51,166 nt of DNA from CAZTZY01 sp964617765 (GTDB lineage: Bacteria; Pseudomonadota; Gammaproteobacteria; Pseudomonadales; DT-91). Made by a program: the position numbers and the translations under genes. The stretch spans positions 1-51,166 of the forward strand of contig CAZTZY010000008.1 of assembly GCA_964617765.1 (NCBI GenBank), read 5' to 3'. The notes under the pieces are model-generated. The model ran no database searches. It saw nothing but the letters and a program-made list of their open reading frames with translations, and was not told the origin of the DNA. Shown here in pieces: positions 17,268 through 26,496 of the stretch; position 1 is the first letter of the stretch, and each line of letters opens with the position of its first letter.

Positions 17268-18041
17268 ATGCATCTGGCGTGTATTGATACAGAAGATACT
17301 TTTTCAGCATATATAAGTCATCTCGCCAGTGAATTGCAAATTCCGTTAATTTCCGCCCATCAAGATTTTTCACGCTACGATTACGTGCTCAGTTTTAACG
17401 AAGGTACTTTGCAATTAGCGCCATCCAATAAATCAAGAGGTGGTGCATTGTGTGTGGACTTTGATTCTTCAACAATTGAAAAAAGACGATCTACTTCCGG
17501 TATTCGCCAAGATATAGCAAAAGCGGCAGGTTGTAAGGCAGGTTATCGACCACGTATTCTTGATGTTACTGCAGGGTTGGGTGGCGATGCCTTTATTCTC
17601 GCCAGTCTAGGTTGTGATGTCACGTTGGTTGAAAATAATCCATTGGTTTATGCATTGTTGTCAGATGGCATAACCAGAGCAGAAAAACTGGATGCCGAGA
17701 CTGGATTTATTGTCAGGGAAAAATTACATCTAATGCCAAGGCAAGACGCGTTGGCATATCTCGCAGCAGGCACTGCTGAAGTTGACGTTATCTATCTTGA
17801 TCCCATGTTCCCCGAACGGCAAAAATCGGCCAAGGTAAAAAAAGCCATGCAATATTTTCATGATATCGTTGGTTGTTACCATGAACAGGAAAGTGAATTG
17901 CTGGTGTTGGCACTTAAAAAAGCACTTAAAAGAGTGGTAGTTAAACGACCTAAACTGGCGCCACTGCTAGCAGAAAAAGTACCCGATTATCAGGTAAAGG
18001 GAAAATCTGTCAGGTACGATATTTATCTTTGCAGTCAATAG
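17268..18041 (+). CDS. rsmJ: 16S rRNA (guanine-1516 N2)-methyltransferase RsmJ
   Basis: RsmJ methylates G1516 of 16S rRNA using SAM. The 257-residue protein shows the SAM-binding motif LDVTAGLGGDAF, the acidic residue in LVENNP, and the DPMFPERQKSA motif that marks this family. Its N-terminal part (about 1-70) matches the short RsmJ-specific extension. It follows pilZ with a one-base gap and has no obvious ribosome site of its own, suggesting translational coupling. Converges on the DUF2798 gene two bases later. Confidence 0.92.
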   Translation: MHLACIDTEDTFSAYISHLASELQIPLISAHQDFSRYDYVLSFNEGTLQLAPSNKSRGGALCVDFDSSTIEKRRSTSGIRQDIAKAAGCKAGYRPRILDVTAGLGGDAFILASLGCDVTLVENNPLVYALLSDGITRAEKLDAETGFIVREKLHLMPRQDALAYLAAGTAEVDVIYLDPMFPERQKSAKVKKAMQYFHDIVGCYHEQESELLVLALKKALKRVVVKRPKLAPLLAEKVPDYQVKGKSVRYDIYLCSQ

Positions 18042-18043
18042 GT

Positions 18044-18274
18044 TTAATCTTCTATAACGATTTCTGCAAGTCTGCGTGCCTTGGGAGCAATAAAGTATGC
18101 CACTGGGAAGGCGACTGAAAAACCTCCCAGAAAAGCATGAAACCAACGCGAAAAATAATTCCCATCAATGCCTGTATTAATGGCAGTCAATACACCAGAC
18201 ATAATAAATGCCATCATGCTCGCCATGAAAAATGCAAAAACAACAGGGAAGAAGCGTTTCGGAATTTTTTTCAT
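18044..18274 (-). CDS. DUF2798 small membrane protein
   Basis: A 76-residue protein with two predicted membrane helices (about 9-31 and 42-64), a basic N-terminus and a short acidic C-terminus. The pattern with Met- and Ser-rich helix 1, a Trp/His at the start of helix 2 and a FPVAYFIAPKARRL end fits the DUF2798 family, which has no assigned function. It lies between rsmJ (convergent) and valS (same strand, upstream, 60 bases away) and might be read through from valS. Confidence 0.7.
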   Translation of the reverse strand: MKKIPKRFFPVVFAFFMASMMAFIMSGVLTAINTGIDGNYFSRWFHAFLGGFSVAFPVAYFIAPKARRLAEIVIED

Positions 18275-18334
18275 GTCATATAAGTTCCCGTAATGTGACT
18301 TGGATCCTGAGTTAATGAAACCGCAGTCTGCAAA

Positions 18335-21193
18335 TCATATGGCGGCTATTTTCTGGAGTTGTTCCTGCAGGTTATTTATTGCCGCTGTAAAATCTGCTAT
18401 ACGTTCACGCTCTTTGGTCACAACTTCTACGGGTGCATTACTGACAAATTTTTCATTAGAGAGTTTGTCAGTTATCTTGGTGATTTCCTTGCCGAGTTTT
18501 TCAATCTCTTTAGTCAATCGCGCTATTTCAGCATCCTTATTGATAAAGCCTGCCATTGGCACTAACACTTTCATATTGCCAACCAGCTGGGTGGCAGAAA
18601 GAGGTGCTTCATCAGTGACATTCAGCCAGGTAATACTTTCCAGTTTGGCCAGTTTTTTCAGGTATTGTTCATTATCGTGCAAGCGTTGTTTATCACTGTC
18701 ATTGCCTTGTTGCAGGTAAACCGGCAATGCAATGGCAGGGGAAATATTCATTTCGCCGCGAATATTGCGCACGCCAAGGATAATGCTTTGTACCCAGGCA
18801 ATACTTGCTTCAGCCTGTTCATTAATGCGGCCGGTATCAGCGACAGGATAGGTTTCGAGCATAATCGTTGCGCCAGTTTTTCCTGCCAGTGGTTTAATGC
18901 GCTGCCAGATTTCTTCAGTGATATACGGCATGATGGGGTGCGCCAGACGCAAAATGGTTTCTAACACACGAATCAAAGTGCGACGTGTGCCTTTCAGGGC
19001 GGTAGGCGATGAGTTTTTATCCCAGAATACCGGCTTGGAAAGTTCGATATACCAGTCGCAATATTCATTCCAGACAAACTCGTACAGCGCCTGGCTAACC
19101 TGGTCGAAACGATAATGGTTGAAAGCTTCGCTCACTGCCAGTTCGCAACGCTGCAAACGGCTGATGATCCATTCATCAGCGACAGAAAGTTCATAATCTT
19201 CGCTGCCATCCTGTCCGCAATCATGCTCCTCGGTATTCGCCAGTACATAACGCGCCGCATTCCAGATCTTGTTACAGAAGTTACGGTAACCTTCCAGGCG
19301 TTTCATGTCCCAGTTGATATCGCGACCGGTAGAAGCTAGTGCAGCCAGTGTAAAACGCAGGGCGTCAGTGCCGTGTTCACTGATACCTTCAGGAAATTCC
19401 TTTTGTGTACGTTTGCCAATTTTTTCAGCCAGTTGTGGTTGCATCATATTACCGGTACGTTTTTCCATTAAGTCGGCGAGACTGATGCCATCAATCATAT
19501 CCAGTGGGTCTAACACATTACCTTTGGATTTTGACATTTTTTGCCCAGATTCATCACGAATCAAGCCGGTTACATACACAGTTTTGAACGGCACCTGCGG
19601 TTTGCCGTTTTCATCTTTTATCAGGTGCATGGTCATCATGATCATGCGCGCCACCCAGAAGAAAATGATGTCAAAACCGGTTACAAGTACATCGGTTGGA
19701 TGAAAAACTTTCAGGCGGCTATCGTCATCAGGCCAGCCTAAAGTGCCAAAGGACCATAAGGCAGAGCTGAACCAGGTGTCCAGTACGTCGTTATCCTGGG
19801 TTAAAACAATATCATCATCCAGATTATGATGAAGGCGAACAGCCACTTCATTCTTGCCGACATAAACATTGCCGTTAGCATCGTACCAGGCGGGAATGCG
19901 ATGACCCCACCACAACTGGCGGGAAATACACCAATCCTGGATATCGCGCATCCAGCTGAAATACATGTTTTCATATTGTTTGGGCACAAACTCAATGTCG
20001 CCATTTTCCACAGCAGCAATGGCAGGTTTTGCCAGGGTTTTGGCATCCACAAACCATTGGTCGGTCAGCATTGGCTCTATCACTAGGCCGGAACGGTCAC
20101 CACGCGGAACTTTCAATGCATGATCATCCACACTTTCCAGTAAGCCGACTTTTTCGAGATCAGCAACGATAGCGGTGCGAGCCTTATAACGATCCAGTCC
20201 GGCATAAGCTGCAGGTAGCGTTTTATCAGTAGTGTCGGATTCAGTGCCATCACTATTGTAGGTTTCTGCTTCAGCAAGGACAGCAGCATCCTTGTTGAAA
20301 ATATTGATCATGGGCAATTGGTGGCGCTTGCCGATTTCATAGTCATTAAAATCATGGGCCGGTGTGGTTTTTACACAGCCGGTACCAAAGTCTTTATCGA
20401 CATACGCATCACCCACAACAGGGATGCGACGGCCGACCAAAGGCAAGATAATGAATTTGCCGATCAGGTTTTTATAACGATCATCATCAGGGTTAACGGC
20501 AACAGCAGTATCACCTAACATCGTTTCAGGGCGTGTAGTGGCAACCACCAGATAATCTTTGCCATCAGCGGTAGTGGCACCATCTGCCAGTGGATAACGG
20601 AACTTCCACATATGGCCTTTTTCATCGGTGCTTTCCACTTCAAGGTCAGAAATGGCAGTGTGCAGTTTCGGGTCCCAGTTCACCAGGCGCTTGCCGCGAT
20701 AAATCAAGCCTTCATGATAGAGCTTGATAAAAGCTGCTTGCACTGCATGGTAAAATCCATCATCCATGGTAAAGCGTTCGGTATCCCAATCTACAGAATT
20801 ACCCAAACGGCGCATTTGCCGGGTAATCGTACCGCCGGATTGCTCCTTCCATTCCCACACTTTGTCGATAAAAGATTCACGGCCGAGTTCGGCGCGACCC
20901 GGTAATCCTTCGGCCGCCAATTTGCGTTCCACCACCATTTGTGTGGCGATACCGGCATGATCTGTTCCCACTTGCCACAAGGTATTTTTGCCTTGCATGC
21001 GGGCATGACGAATCAAGGCATCCTGCAATGTATGCTGAAAGCCATGTCCCATATGCAGGCTGCCGGTAACGTTCGGTGGCGGGATCATGACGCAATAGGA
21101 TTCACCTTTGCCACTGGGACGAAAATAGCCTTTATCTTCCCAGTTTTTGTAAATGGCGGATTCAATGGCGTTGGGGCTGTATGTTTTATCCAT
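18335..21193 (-). CDS. valS: Valyl-tRNA synthetase ValS
   Basis: ValS charges tRNA-Val and edits mischarged threonine. The 952-residue class I synthetase matches the E. coli length (951). The HIGH motif reads HMGH (47-50) within PPNVTGSLHMGH; the KMSKS motif is intact in GQKMSKSKGNV at about residue 555. The CP1 editing domain occupies roughly 190-340 (TTRPETMLGD, GTGCVKTTPAHD). The last about 65 residues form the Lys/Glu-rich coiled-coil arm that grips tRNA. It is a single-copy housekeeping gene with no visible defects. Confidence 0.97.
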   Translation of the reverse strand: MDKTYSPNAIESAIYKNWEDKGYFRPSGKGESYCVMIPPPNVTGSLHMGHGFQHTLQDALIRHARMQGKNTLWQVGTDHAGIATQMVVERKLAAEGLPGRAELGRESFIDKVWEWKEQSGGTITRQMRRLGNSVDWDTERFTMDDGFYHAVQAAFIKLYHEGLIYRGKRLVNWDPKLHTAISDLEVESTDEKGHMWKFRYPLADGATTADGKDYLVVATTRPETMLGDTAVAVNPDDDRYKNLIGKFIILPLVGRRIPVVGDAYVDKDFGTGCVKTTPAHDFNDYEIGKRHQLPMINIFNKDAAVLAEAETYNSDGTESDTTDKTLPAAYAGLDRYKARTAIVADLEKVGLLESVDDHALKVPRGDRSGLVIEPMLTDQWFVDAKTLAKPAIAAVENGDIEFVPKQYENMYFSWMRDIQDWCISRQLWWGHRIPAWYDANGNVYVGKNEVAVRLHHNLDDDIVLTQDNDVLDTWFSSALWSFGTLGWPDDDSRLKVFHPTDVLVTGFDIIFFWVARMIMMTMHLIKDENGKPQVPFKTVYVTGLIRDESGQKMSKSKGNVLDPLDMIDGISLADLMEKRTGNMMQPQLAEKIGKRTQKEFPEGISEHGTDALRFTLAALASTGRDINWDMKRLEGYRNFCNKIWNAARYVLANTEEHDCGQDGSEDYELSVADEWIISRLQRCELAVSEAFNHYRFDQVSQALYEFVWNEYCDWYIELSKPVFWDKNSSPTALKGTRRTLIRVLETILRLAHPIMPYITEEIWQRIKPLAGKTGATIMLETYPVADTGRINEQAEASIAWVQSIILGVRNIRGEMNISPAIALPVYLQQGNDSDKQRLHDNEQYLKKLAKLESITWLNVTDEAPLSATQLVGNMKVLVPMAGFINKDAEIARLTKEIEKLGKEITKITDKLSNEKFVSNAPVEVVTKERERIADFTAAINNLQEQLQKIAAI

Positions 21194-21293
21194 CAGAAAG
21201 TCTTCAAATTGTTATGTAAGGATGAAAATAGCAGGCAATTATACAGTAGAAAAGAAGATTTTCTTAAGTTGAATGTTAGCGGGCTTGAGAAAA

Positions 21294-22085
21294 TTACTTA
21301 CCTTTAAACCCTGGTTTCTGCTTTGCCAAAAAGGCTTGTATCCCATTTTTACCATCCACAGTATTTGTCATGGCGTTCATGCTGTCAGCTTCCAGTTCCA
21401 TTTGTGTCTCCAGGCTTTTCTCCGTGGTGCTGAGTAATAATTTTTTAACCTGTGCATAAGCCACAGTCGGGCCTTGCGCGAGTTCATGGGCAGTTTTTAA
21501 CGCTGATGCGTAGATTTCATCATCGGCAACTACTTTAGTCACAATGCCCCAGTCCAGGGCTTCATCAGCGCTTAAACGGCGATTAGTCAGCATTAATTCC
21601 TGTGTACGACGGATACCAATTAATCTGGGGAGGAAAAACGATGAGCCACCATCAGGGGATAAGCCAATGGCAGTATAGGCCATTAAAAACTGTGCGGACT
21701 GTGCGGCATAAACAATATCCCCAATGCGGGCGAGGCTAAAACCGGCACCTGCCGCCATACCATGAACCGCAATTACCAGCGGAATTTCCATTCGTGCAAA
21801 ACGTGAAACACTGGCATGCAAGTACTCCATTAATTCTTTTATTTTGTCGGAAATATTCTCGCCAAAAGCAGCAAAGTCTTTCAAATCTCCGCCTGCACTG
21901 AACATTTTTCCATTCCCTGTAAGTAGAGCAGCGCGGATATCTTTGTTTTCATCGCAGAGTATGGCCACTTGCAACAACTCTTTTGCCATTAACATACTGA
22001 TGCCATTAGCGCTTGTTGGCCGATTTAACTTGATGACGGCTACTTGATTATCGATGAAAAATTCAAGGGTTTGGTAATCAGACAT
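21294..22085 (-). CDS. Enoyl-CoA hydratase/isomerase family protein
   Basis: This 263-residue crotonase-fold enzyme acts on a CoA thioester. The oxyanion-hole segments are visible (FSAGGDLKDF and HGMAAGAGFSLA). Of the two glutamates that hydratases use, the first position is occupied by a small residue and the second by Asp in GLSPDGGSSF. This pattern is typical of isomerases such as PaaG or delta3-delta2 enoyl-CoA isomerases rather than true hydratases. The start ATG is 164 bases from the divergently transcribed GpsA-like gene. No beta-oxidation partners are adjacent, so the substrate is unresolved. Confidence 0.82.
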   Translation of the reverse strand: MSDYQTLEFFIDNQVAVIKLNRPTSANGISMLMAKELLQVAILCDENKDIRAALLTGNGKMFSAGGDLKDFAAFGENISDKIKELMEYLHASVSRFARMEIPLVIAVHGMAAGAGFSLARIGDIVYAAQSAQFLMAYTAIGLSPDGGSSFFLPRLIGIRRTQELMLTNRRLSADEALDWGIVTKVVADDEIYASALKTAHELAQGPTVAYAQVKKLLLSTTEKSLETQMELEADSMNAMTNTVDGKNGIQAFLAKQKPGFKGK

Positions 22086-22249
22086 GCTTCACCTGTGCGG
22101 GATAAATTCTGGACGCAGATTAAGTGAGAGTGCTGGCAAGGTCAATGCAGATAACAGTTTGTTCATCGATAAAAGCGAATTTACCGATCAGATTTTAAAT
22201 GTATTCAAAAGCGAATAGTATGTTTATAAATATCGTTGAGGTTTGCTGG

Positions 22250-23230
22250 ATGAAAATAGCCATTTTAAGTTTGGGCAACCTGGGTTCTGGTGTGGCGCAA
22301 TTATTGGCCAGCAACGGGCATCAGGTGATGGTATGGGAACATGATTTAGCTGTTGTGAACGAAGTGAACTCCCTGCACCGTAATTCACGCTACTTGCCTG
22401 ATATAGAATTACATCCGTCGATACAGGCGACTAACGATATTTCCATGATTTTTAGTTTTGGCGAAATGTTGATTAATTGTTTGCCCACCAGGTTCATCCT
22501 CCCGGTGTTGGAACCGGTTGCCAAACAGCTTCCGCAAGCAATACCCATAGTGAATATGTCCAAGGGTTTTAATAGCATCAGCCATAAAACGGCCATGCAA
22601 TTATTGGCAGAGGTATTCCCGCAGCATCGCATGGCTATGTTGTGCGGGCCATCATTGGCGAATGAGTTTGTGCGCGGAATGAACACAGCGGTTGTCGCTG
22701 CATCCAGTGATAATACATTACCACTGCTGATTAAAAGTGTTATGGATAATGCCTTTTTTTCGGTATTGCCTTCAACGGATGTGACGGGTGTGGAACTGGG
22801 TGGTATTTTCAAAAATGCCTATGCGGTCGGTATGGGTTTTGCTTCCTCCATCAATAGACCAGGCCGGAATTTTGTCGGTGCCTATTTCACCCAGGCATTA
22901 AAGGAAATGTGCTTGATCGGTTGTGCAATGGGTGCTGAGGCAGACAGTTTTTATCATTTATCCGGCTTGGGGGATTTATTGGCTACATCGCTCAGCGATA
23001 AAAGCCATAATTTCACCGCCGGAAAATTACTCGGTGAAGGTTTGAGCCTGCATCAGGTAGAAGTTGAAGCAGGGGTATTACCAGAAGGTGTTAATACCCT
23101 GCGTGTGATGCAGGCCATTGCAGAGAACAAGGGCCTTGCATTGCCATTGATACAATTATTACAACAAGTGTTAGAGCAAGGTTTTACGCCTGCGCAATTT
23201 TTCCAGCGTTTCAACGCATGCTTGCAGTAG
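22250..23230 (+). CDS. NAD(P)H-dependent glycerol-3-phosphate dehydrogenase-like protein
   Basis: The protein resembles GpsA, which reduces dihydroxyacetone phosphate to glycerol-3-phosphate for phospholipids. From the ATG at 22250 (GAGG at 22238-22241) it has 326 residues, normal for the family; an upstream in-frame ATG at 22199 has no ribosome site. The nucleotide-binding loop reads GNLGSG (9-14) rather than GSGSWG. NMSKGF, CGPSLANE, the catalytic-Lys segment GGIFKNAYAVGMG, and GLGDLLAT follow in order. The sequence is divergent and could be a paralogue with another 2-hydroxyacid substrate. Its last 20 bases overlap the convergent P450 gene. Confidence 0.75.
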   Translation: MKIAILSLGNLGSGVAQLLASNGHQVMVWEHDLAVVNEVNSLHRNSRYLPDIELHPSIQATNDISMIFSFGEMLINCLPTRFILPVLEPVAKQLPQAIPIVNMSKGFNSISHKTAMQLLAEVFPQHRMAMLCGPSLANEFVRGMNTAVVAASSDNTLPLLIKSVMDNAFFSVLPSTDVTGVELGGIFKNAYAVGMGFASSINRPGRNFVGAYFTQALKEMCLIGCAMGAEADSFYHLSGLGDLLATSLSDKSHNFTAGKLLGEGLSLHQVEVEAGVLPEGVNTLRVMQAIAENKGLALPLIQLLQQVLEQGFTPAQFFQRFNACLQ

Positions 23231-25106
23231 CAAATGGGCATTGGCTGATACTGGCTGAACCATGCTCGGCTTTTGTAGTATCACTCTCTGGTATTTGTAA
23301 TTCACTCGCATTATTTTGATGCTTTTCAGTTTCGCCGGATGACACGGTATTATTCGAATCCTCTGCCAATTCAAACGCCAAAGGCAGGCGCACCAGGGTC
23401 CGGGCGAAGATGCTCGCCACAAACGGCGTTTCACCAACAATAACAATGCGTTTGGTGCGTGCCAGTAGTTCCCGGATAACAATACGGATTTCCATGCGAG
23501 CCAATTCCCTGCCCAGGCAGGCGTGAATGCCGTGGCCAAAGGTGAGGTGTTTTTTACCATTGCTACGGTTCATTTTGAATTCATCGGGATTATCCCAAAA
23601 GCGTTCATCACGGTTACCAGAAGCCCACATTAAAAAGACGCGGGAATTCGCTGGAATAGTGACGCCATGCAACTCGGTGGTTTCGGTAGTTACGCGGAAA
23701 TGGCCCTGGAAAGCTGATTCACAACGAAAAACCTCTTCAATAAAATCAGGGATACGTTCAGGATTTTGACGCAGCTCCGCCTCAATCTCCGGATGTTGTG
23801 CCAACAGACGAATGGCATTGCCCATTGAGCTGGCAGAAGAATCACTGCCGGCAATCAGCAATTGTAAAATGATGGCAACAGCCTGTTGATCATTCAGGGT
23901 ATGGGGTGGTTCATCGACCATACGTATCAACATACCGGTAAAATTCTCTTGCGGATTTTTACGCGCCATCAGGTAATGTTTCCATAAATAACGCATAAAT
24001 GGCCCATTGGTAGCGCCAATAGAAATTAATTCCGCCACTGTAGCAGTACCTGATAACGAACGAATGCCATCCATACACCACAGTTTTATTTGTTCAAAAT
24101 CACTTTCGGGGAATCCGAGCAAGCGAATAATCAAGCGCATCGGTAAACGCCAGGCAAAGTCCTGGATGAACTCAACATTCCCGCGTGGCAGGAATTCATC
24201 CATCATTTCCTGGCACAAGCCGGTGACTTCACTTTCCAGCGATTTTACAAATCGGGCATTGAAACCGGCATGTCCCACCTTGCGCTCAGTGGTATGAACC
24301 GGCTGGTCTTGAAGTGCCAGAACATCAACCGGCACAACACCCCATGCGCCTAACAACTCTACTGGAGTTTTTGAGGTCTGGGTAGCGGGTTTGGGTTTTC
24401 CACGTACCAGGATTTCCATCAGTTTTGAGGAGAACACATGGGTATTCAGGCTCAGCGCGCAAATATCCTCGTAACGCGAGATCATATAAAAACCGGTTTG
24501 CGGCATTTTATACACTGGATAGTGATCGCGTAACATGCGGTAGTATTCATAAGGGTTACTAAAGTTTTCTTGCGATAAAGGCTGGAAATCTTCCGGTGTT
24601 TTGGGGTTAAGTACCGGCAACACCTGAGCTTTGGTTTTGGGATGGGCGCGTTTTCGCCAGGTGTAAAATGCAATACTGCCAATAAAGATTTCCGTGGTAA
24701 TCAAGAATCCATGGATACTCAATACCGGTGCGCCATGCAGGAAACCTAACGCCCTGCCTGCAGCGGAGCCGAGGCTGAAAGCAGCAATAATCAAAAAAGC
24801 AGTGCGAGCCTGGCTATCATCGGCTGCCAGCCAGGCGAGGGCGATACCCATGGCAATAAGGAAGGTGCCGTAATAAGCCCGGATATCGGTTTCGGCTATT
24901 AGGCTGAGTGATTGAAAATCAAACAGGGCAGCCATCGGTACTGGCCAAAAGGCAAAGGCAATTCCGCAACCGAGGCAGCTGATAGCAAAAAACAGGATCA
25001 GCAAATTATGCTTTTTTATGCGCAAAGCCCACGAGATGAGTTTCAGTAAAAATTCATAACTATATGAAATTATTAATCTTCTTAGGTGATACGCGGATGA
25101 GTTCAT
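23211..25106 (-). CDS. Membrane-domain (DUF4345-like)/cytochrome P450 fusion
   Basis: A 631-residue protein in three parts. Residues about 30-150 form four hydrophobic helices with an ETDIRAYYG...GRALGFLHGAP pattern resembling DUF4345. Residues about 165-580 are a bacterial class I-type cytochrome P450: the I-helix AGSDSS (419-424, Ser in place of the usual Thr), ExxR (Glu458-Arg461) and the heme loop FGHGIHACLG with Cys530 as iron ligand. A polar tail ends in SQCPFATAS. The P450 is therefore tethered to the membrane by a multi-helix domain, unusual in bacteria. No ferredoxin or reductase is adjacent. A TetR gene diverges from it across twin GTATAC operators. Substrate is unknown; a hydrophobic compound is plausible. 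Confidence 0.85.
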   Translation of the reverse strand: MNSSAYHLRRLIISYSYEFLLKLISWALRIKKHNLLILFFAISCLGCGIAFAFWPVPMAALFDFQSLSLIAETDIRAYYGTFLIAMGIALAWLAADDSQARTAFLIIAAFSLGSAAGRALGFLHGAPVLSIHGFLITTEIFIGSIAFYTWRKRAHPKTKAQVLPVLNPKTPEDFQPLSQENFSNPYEYYRMLRDHYPVYKMPQTGFYMISRYEDICALSLNTHVFSSKLMEILVRGKPKPATQTSKTPVELLGAWGVVPVDVLALQDQPVHTTERKVGHAGFNARFVKSLESEVTGLCQEMMDEFLPRGNVEFIQDFAWRLPMRLIIRLLGFPESDFEQIKLWCMDGIRSLSGTATVAELISIGATNGPFMRYLWKHYLMARKNPQENFTGMLIRMVDEPPHTLNDQQAVAIILQLLIAGSDSSASSMGNAIRLLAQHPEIEAELRQNPERIPDFIEEVFRCESAFQGHFRVTTETTELHGVTIPANSRVFLMWASGNRDERFWDNPDEFKMNRSNGKKHLTFGHGIHACLGRELARMEIRIVIRELLARTKRIVIVGETPFVASIFARTLVRLPLAFELAEDSNNTVSSGETEKHQNNASELQIPESDTTKAEHGSASISQCPFATASMR

Positions 25107-25135
25107 GTGATTTACCCCGAGGCTTCTTAATTATT

Positions 25136-25172
25136 GTATACACTGTACACATATAATGTATACGATGTATAC
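25136..25172. promoter_or_regulatory. Twin TetR-type operators between P450 and tetR
   Basis: Two 15-bp palindromes of form GTATAC-N3-GTAYAC lie at 25136-25150 and 25158-25172; their centres are 22 bp apart, two helical turns on one face. TATAAT (25152-25157) lies between them, so a repressor bound here would block transcription. The TetR protein encoded at 25226 is the obvious candidate for autoregulation and control of the P450. Confidence 0.65.
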
Positions 25173-25225
25173 TTAAACATCAAATAAATTTAAGATAGCG
25201 CAATATCCATCAGGAAAAAACCATT

Positions 25226-25867
25226 ATGCCCAGTAAAGATGCCAGAAATACTGTTTTAACTTCTCAGTTGATTGCCGAGTGCGGTTTGGCGGTAGCCGCA
25301 AAAACGTCAGTCGATGAAGTTTCCATTCGCAAGATTGCGACTGAATTAGGCGTTACCCCGATGGCCATTTATCGGCATTTCAGTGATAAGGAAGCCTTAC
25401 TGGCAGCGATGTTGGATCTCTTTATTGTGCGAGCCGATGTCTTGCCCGTTCAAACGGTAAACTGGCAAACGTGGTTACATCATGTTGGCACTGCCATGTA
25501 CCAGGCCTTGTGTGTTGCGCCTTCCTGGATTCCGCTGTTCGGCCGTTTACAACTCAAGCCCGGTGCTCTGGCGGTCATGGACAGTTATCTTGCCACCATG
25601 CATCGCGCAGGATTTACCCGTGAACAGGCCGCTCGGGGATTTTTTGGCTTGTTACAGAATTTGATTGGAGCGGCCACTATGCGCAGTGCATTCAGCTATA
25701 TGGCAGACATACAGAACCCGTTAAGTGAACTGGATCCGCAAGCCTACCCTGATGTCGCAGCAGCTTTGCCAGATATTGCCAAAGCCATGTCTGACGATTT
25801 AATGCAAAACGGGTTGCGCTTGTTGATTGATGGTTTAACTCTCGAGTCAGGTAAAGCCAGCATTTAA
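25226..25867 (+). CDS. TetR family transcriptional regulator (P450-linked)
   Basis: A 213-residue TetR repressor with the N-terminal helix-turn-helix at about 28-58 (SIRKIATELGVTPMAIYRHF, the family's best-conserved segment) and a helical C-terminal ligand domain. AGGA at 25212-25215 precedes the ATG. It is transcribed away from the P450 fusion gene and the 119-bp gap holds two matching operators, the usual arrangement for a local repressor that releases DNA when the P450 substrate or product is present. The ligand is unknown. Confidence 0.87.
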   Translation: MPSKDARNTVLTSQLIAECGLAVAAKTSVDEVSIRKIATELGVTPMAIYRHFSDKEALLAAMLDLFIVRADVLPVQTVNWQTWLHHVGTAMYQALCVAPSWIPLFGRLQLKPGALAVMDSYLATMHRAGFTREQAARGFFGLLQNLIGAATMRSAFSYMADIQNPLSELDPQAYPDVAAALPDIAKAMSDDLMQNGLRLLIDGLTLESGKASI

Positions 25868-25900
25868 ATATAAGACATTATTGGATTGTTAGATTGTGGA

Positions 25901-25930
25901 TATAAAAAAGGGCAGCCTGAGCTGCCCTTT
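25901..25930 (-). terminator. Rho-independent terminator of the cold-shock gene
   Basis: Stem AAAGGGCAGC/GCTGCCCTTT (10 bp, loop of four) is followed on the minus strand by TTTTTATATCC. It ends the cold-shock transcript and may also weakly stop tetR read-through on the plus strand. Confidence 0.85.
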
Positions 25931-25951
25931 GGAAGAATACTTGCGTCAACC

Positions 25952-26161
25952 TTATTGAGGATGAACGTTTTCTGCTTGTGGACCTTTTTGACCGGCAGTA
26001 ACAGTCATAGTCACTTGTTGGCCTTCTGTTAAAGTTTTTCTACCATTGCCTTGAATAGCGCTGAAGTGAACAAAAACATCTTTGCCGCCTTCTTGTGCGA
26101 TAAAACCAAAGCCTTTTTCATCATTGAACCATTTAACAGTTCCAGTAACTTGATTGGACAT
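25952..26161 (-). CDS. Cold-shock domain protein (CspA family)
   Basis: A 69-residue single-stranded nucleic-acid-binding protein that melts RNA secondary structure. It has the KWFNDEKGFGFI segment with RNP1 (KGFGFI) and RNP2 (VFVHF). The start at 26161 (MSNQVTGTVKW) is chosen because it gives the family length; an upstream in-frame ATG at 26203 would add 14 atypical residues. AGAGAGA lies upstream of the ATG. The long 5' leader is discussed separately. Whether it is cold-induced or constitutive cannot be read from the sequence. Confidence 0.93.
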   Translation of the reverse strand: MSNQVTGTVKWFNDEKGFGFIAQEGGKDVFVHFSAIQGNGRKTLTEGQQVTMTVTAGQKGPQAENVHPQ

Positions 26162-26496
26162 ACTTCTAATCTCTCTTTCTTTTGTTTCTGCTATTGCTAG
26201 CATTTATTAAACCAACTTAGCGTCGGCGATTTTCGTTTAGCGCCTGACTACCAAGTTTTGGATCGTAAAGCGTTGCTTGCTGTATTTAACCATTTGGTTT
26301 AGGACATAAGCGGTTTGGATTATAGCAAAAGTAATACGCGGTCGCTCGTTTTTTAAACAAAATAAGCTGTTTTTTGGTTATATTTAATGAAAAAACACGT
26401 TTTCCTCATCGAAAAAACTAAAATCATGGTCGGTAAGCATCAAACTGAATAATGACGACGATTTTTTATAGCCATTTCGATAATCATTCGCCAGGG
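26162..26496 (-). promoter_or_regulatory. Cold-shock gene 5' leader and promoter; otherwise no gene
   Basis: Reading the minus strand, a perfect TATAAT occurs at 26324-26319, which would start transcription near 26312 and give a leader of about 150 bases before the cold-shock ATG. Long leaders of this size are typical of cspA-type thermosensing mRNAs. I did not find a clear cold-box match. The rest of the gap (about 26345-26496) is AT-rich, contains no credible ORF, and carries a weak CGCCA/TGGCG hairpin overlapping the stop of the dmsBC fusion. Confidence 0.5.
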
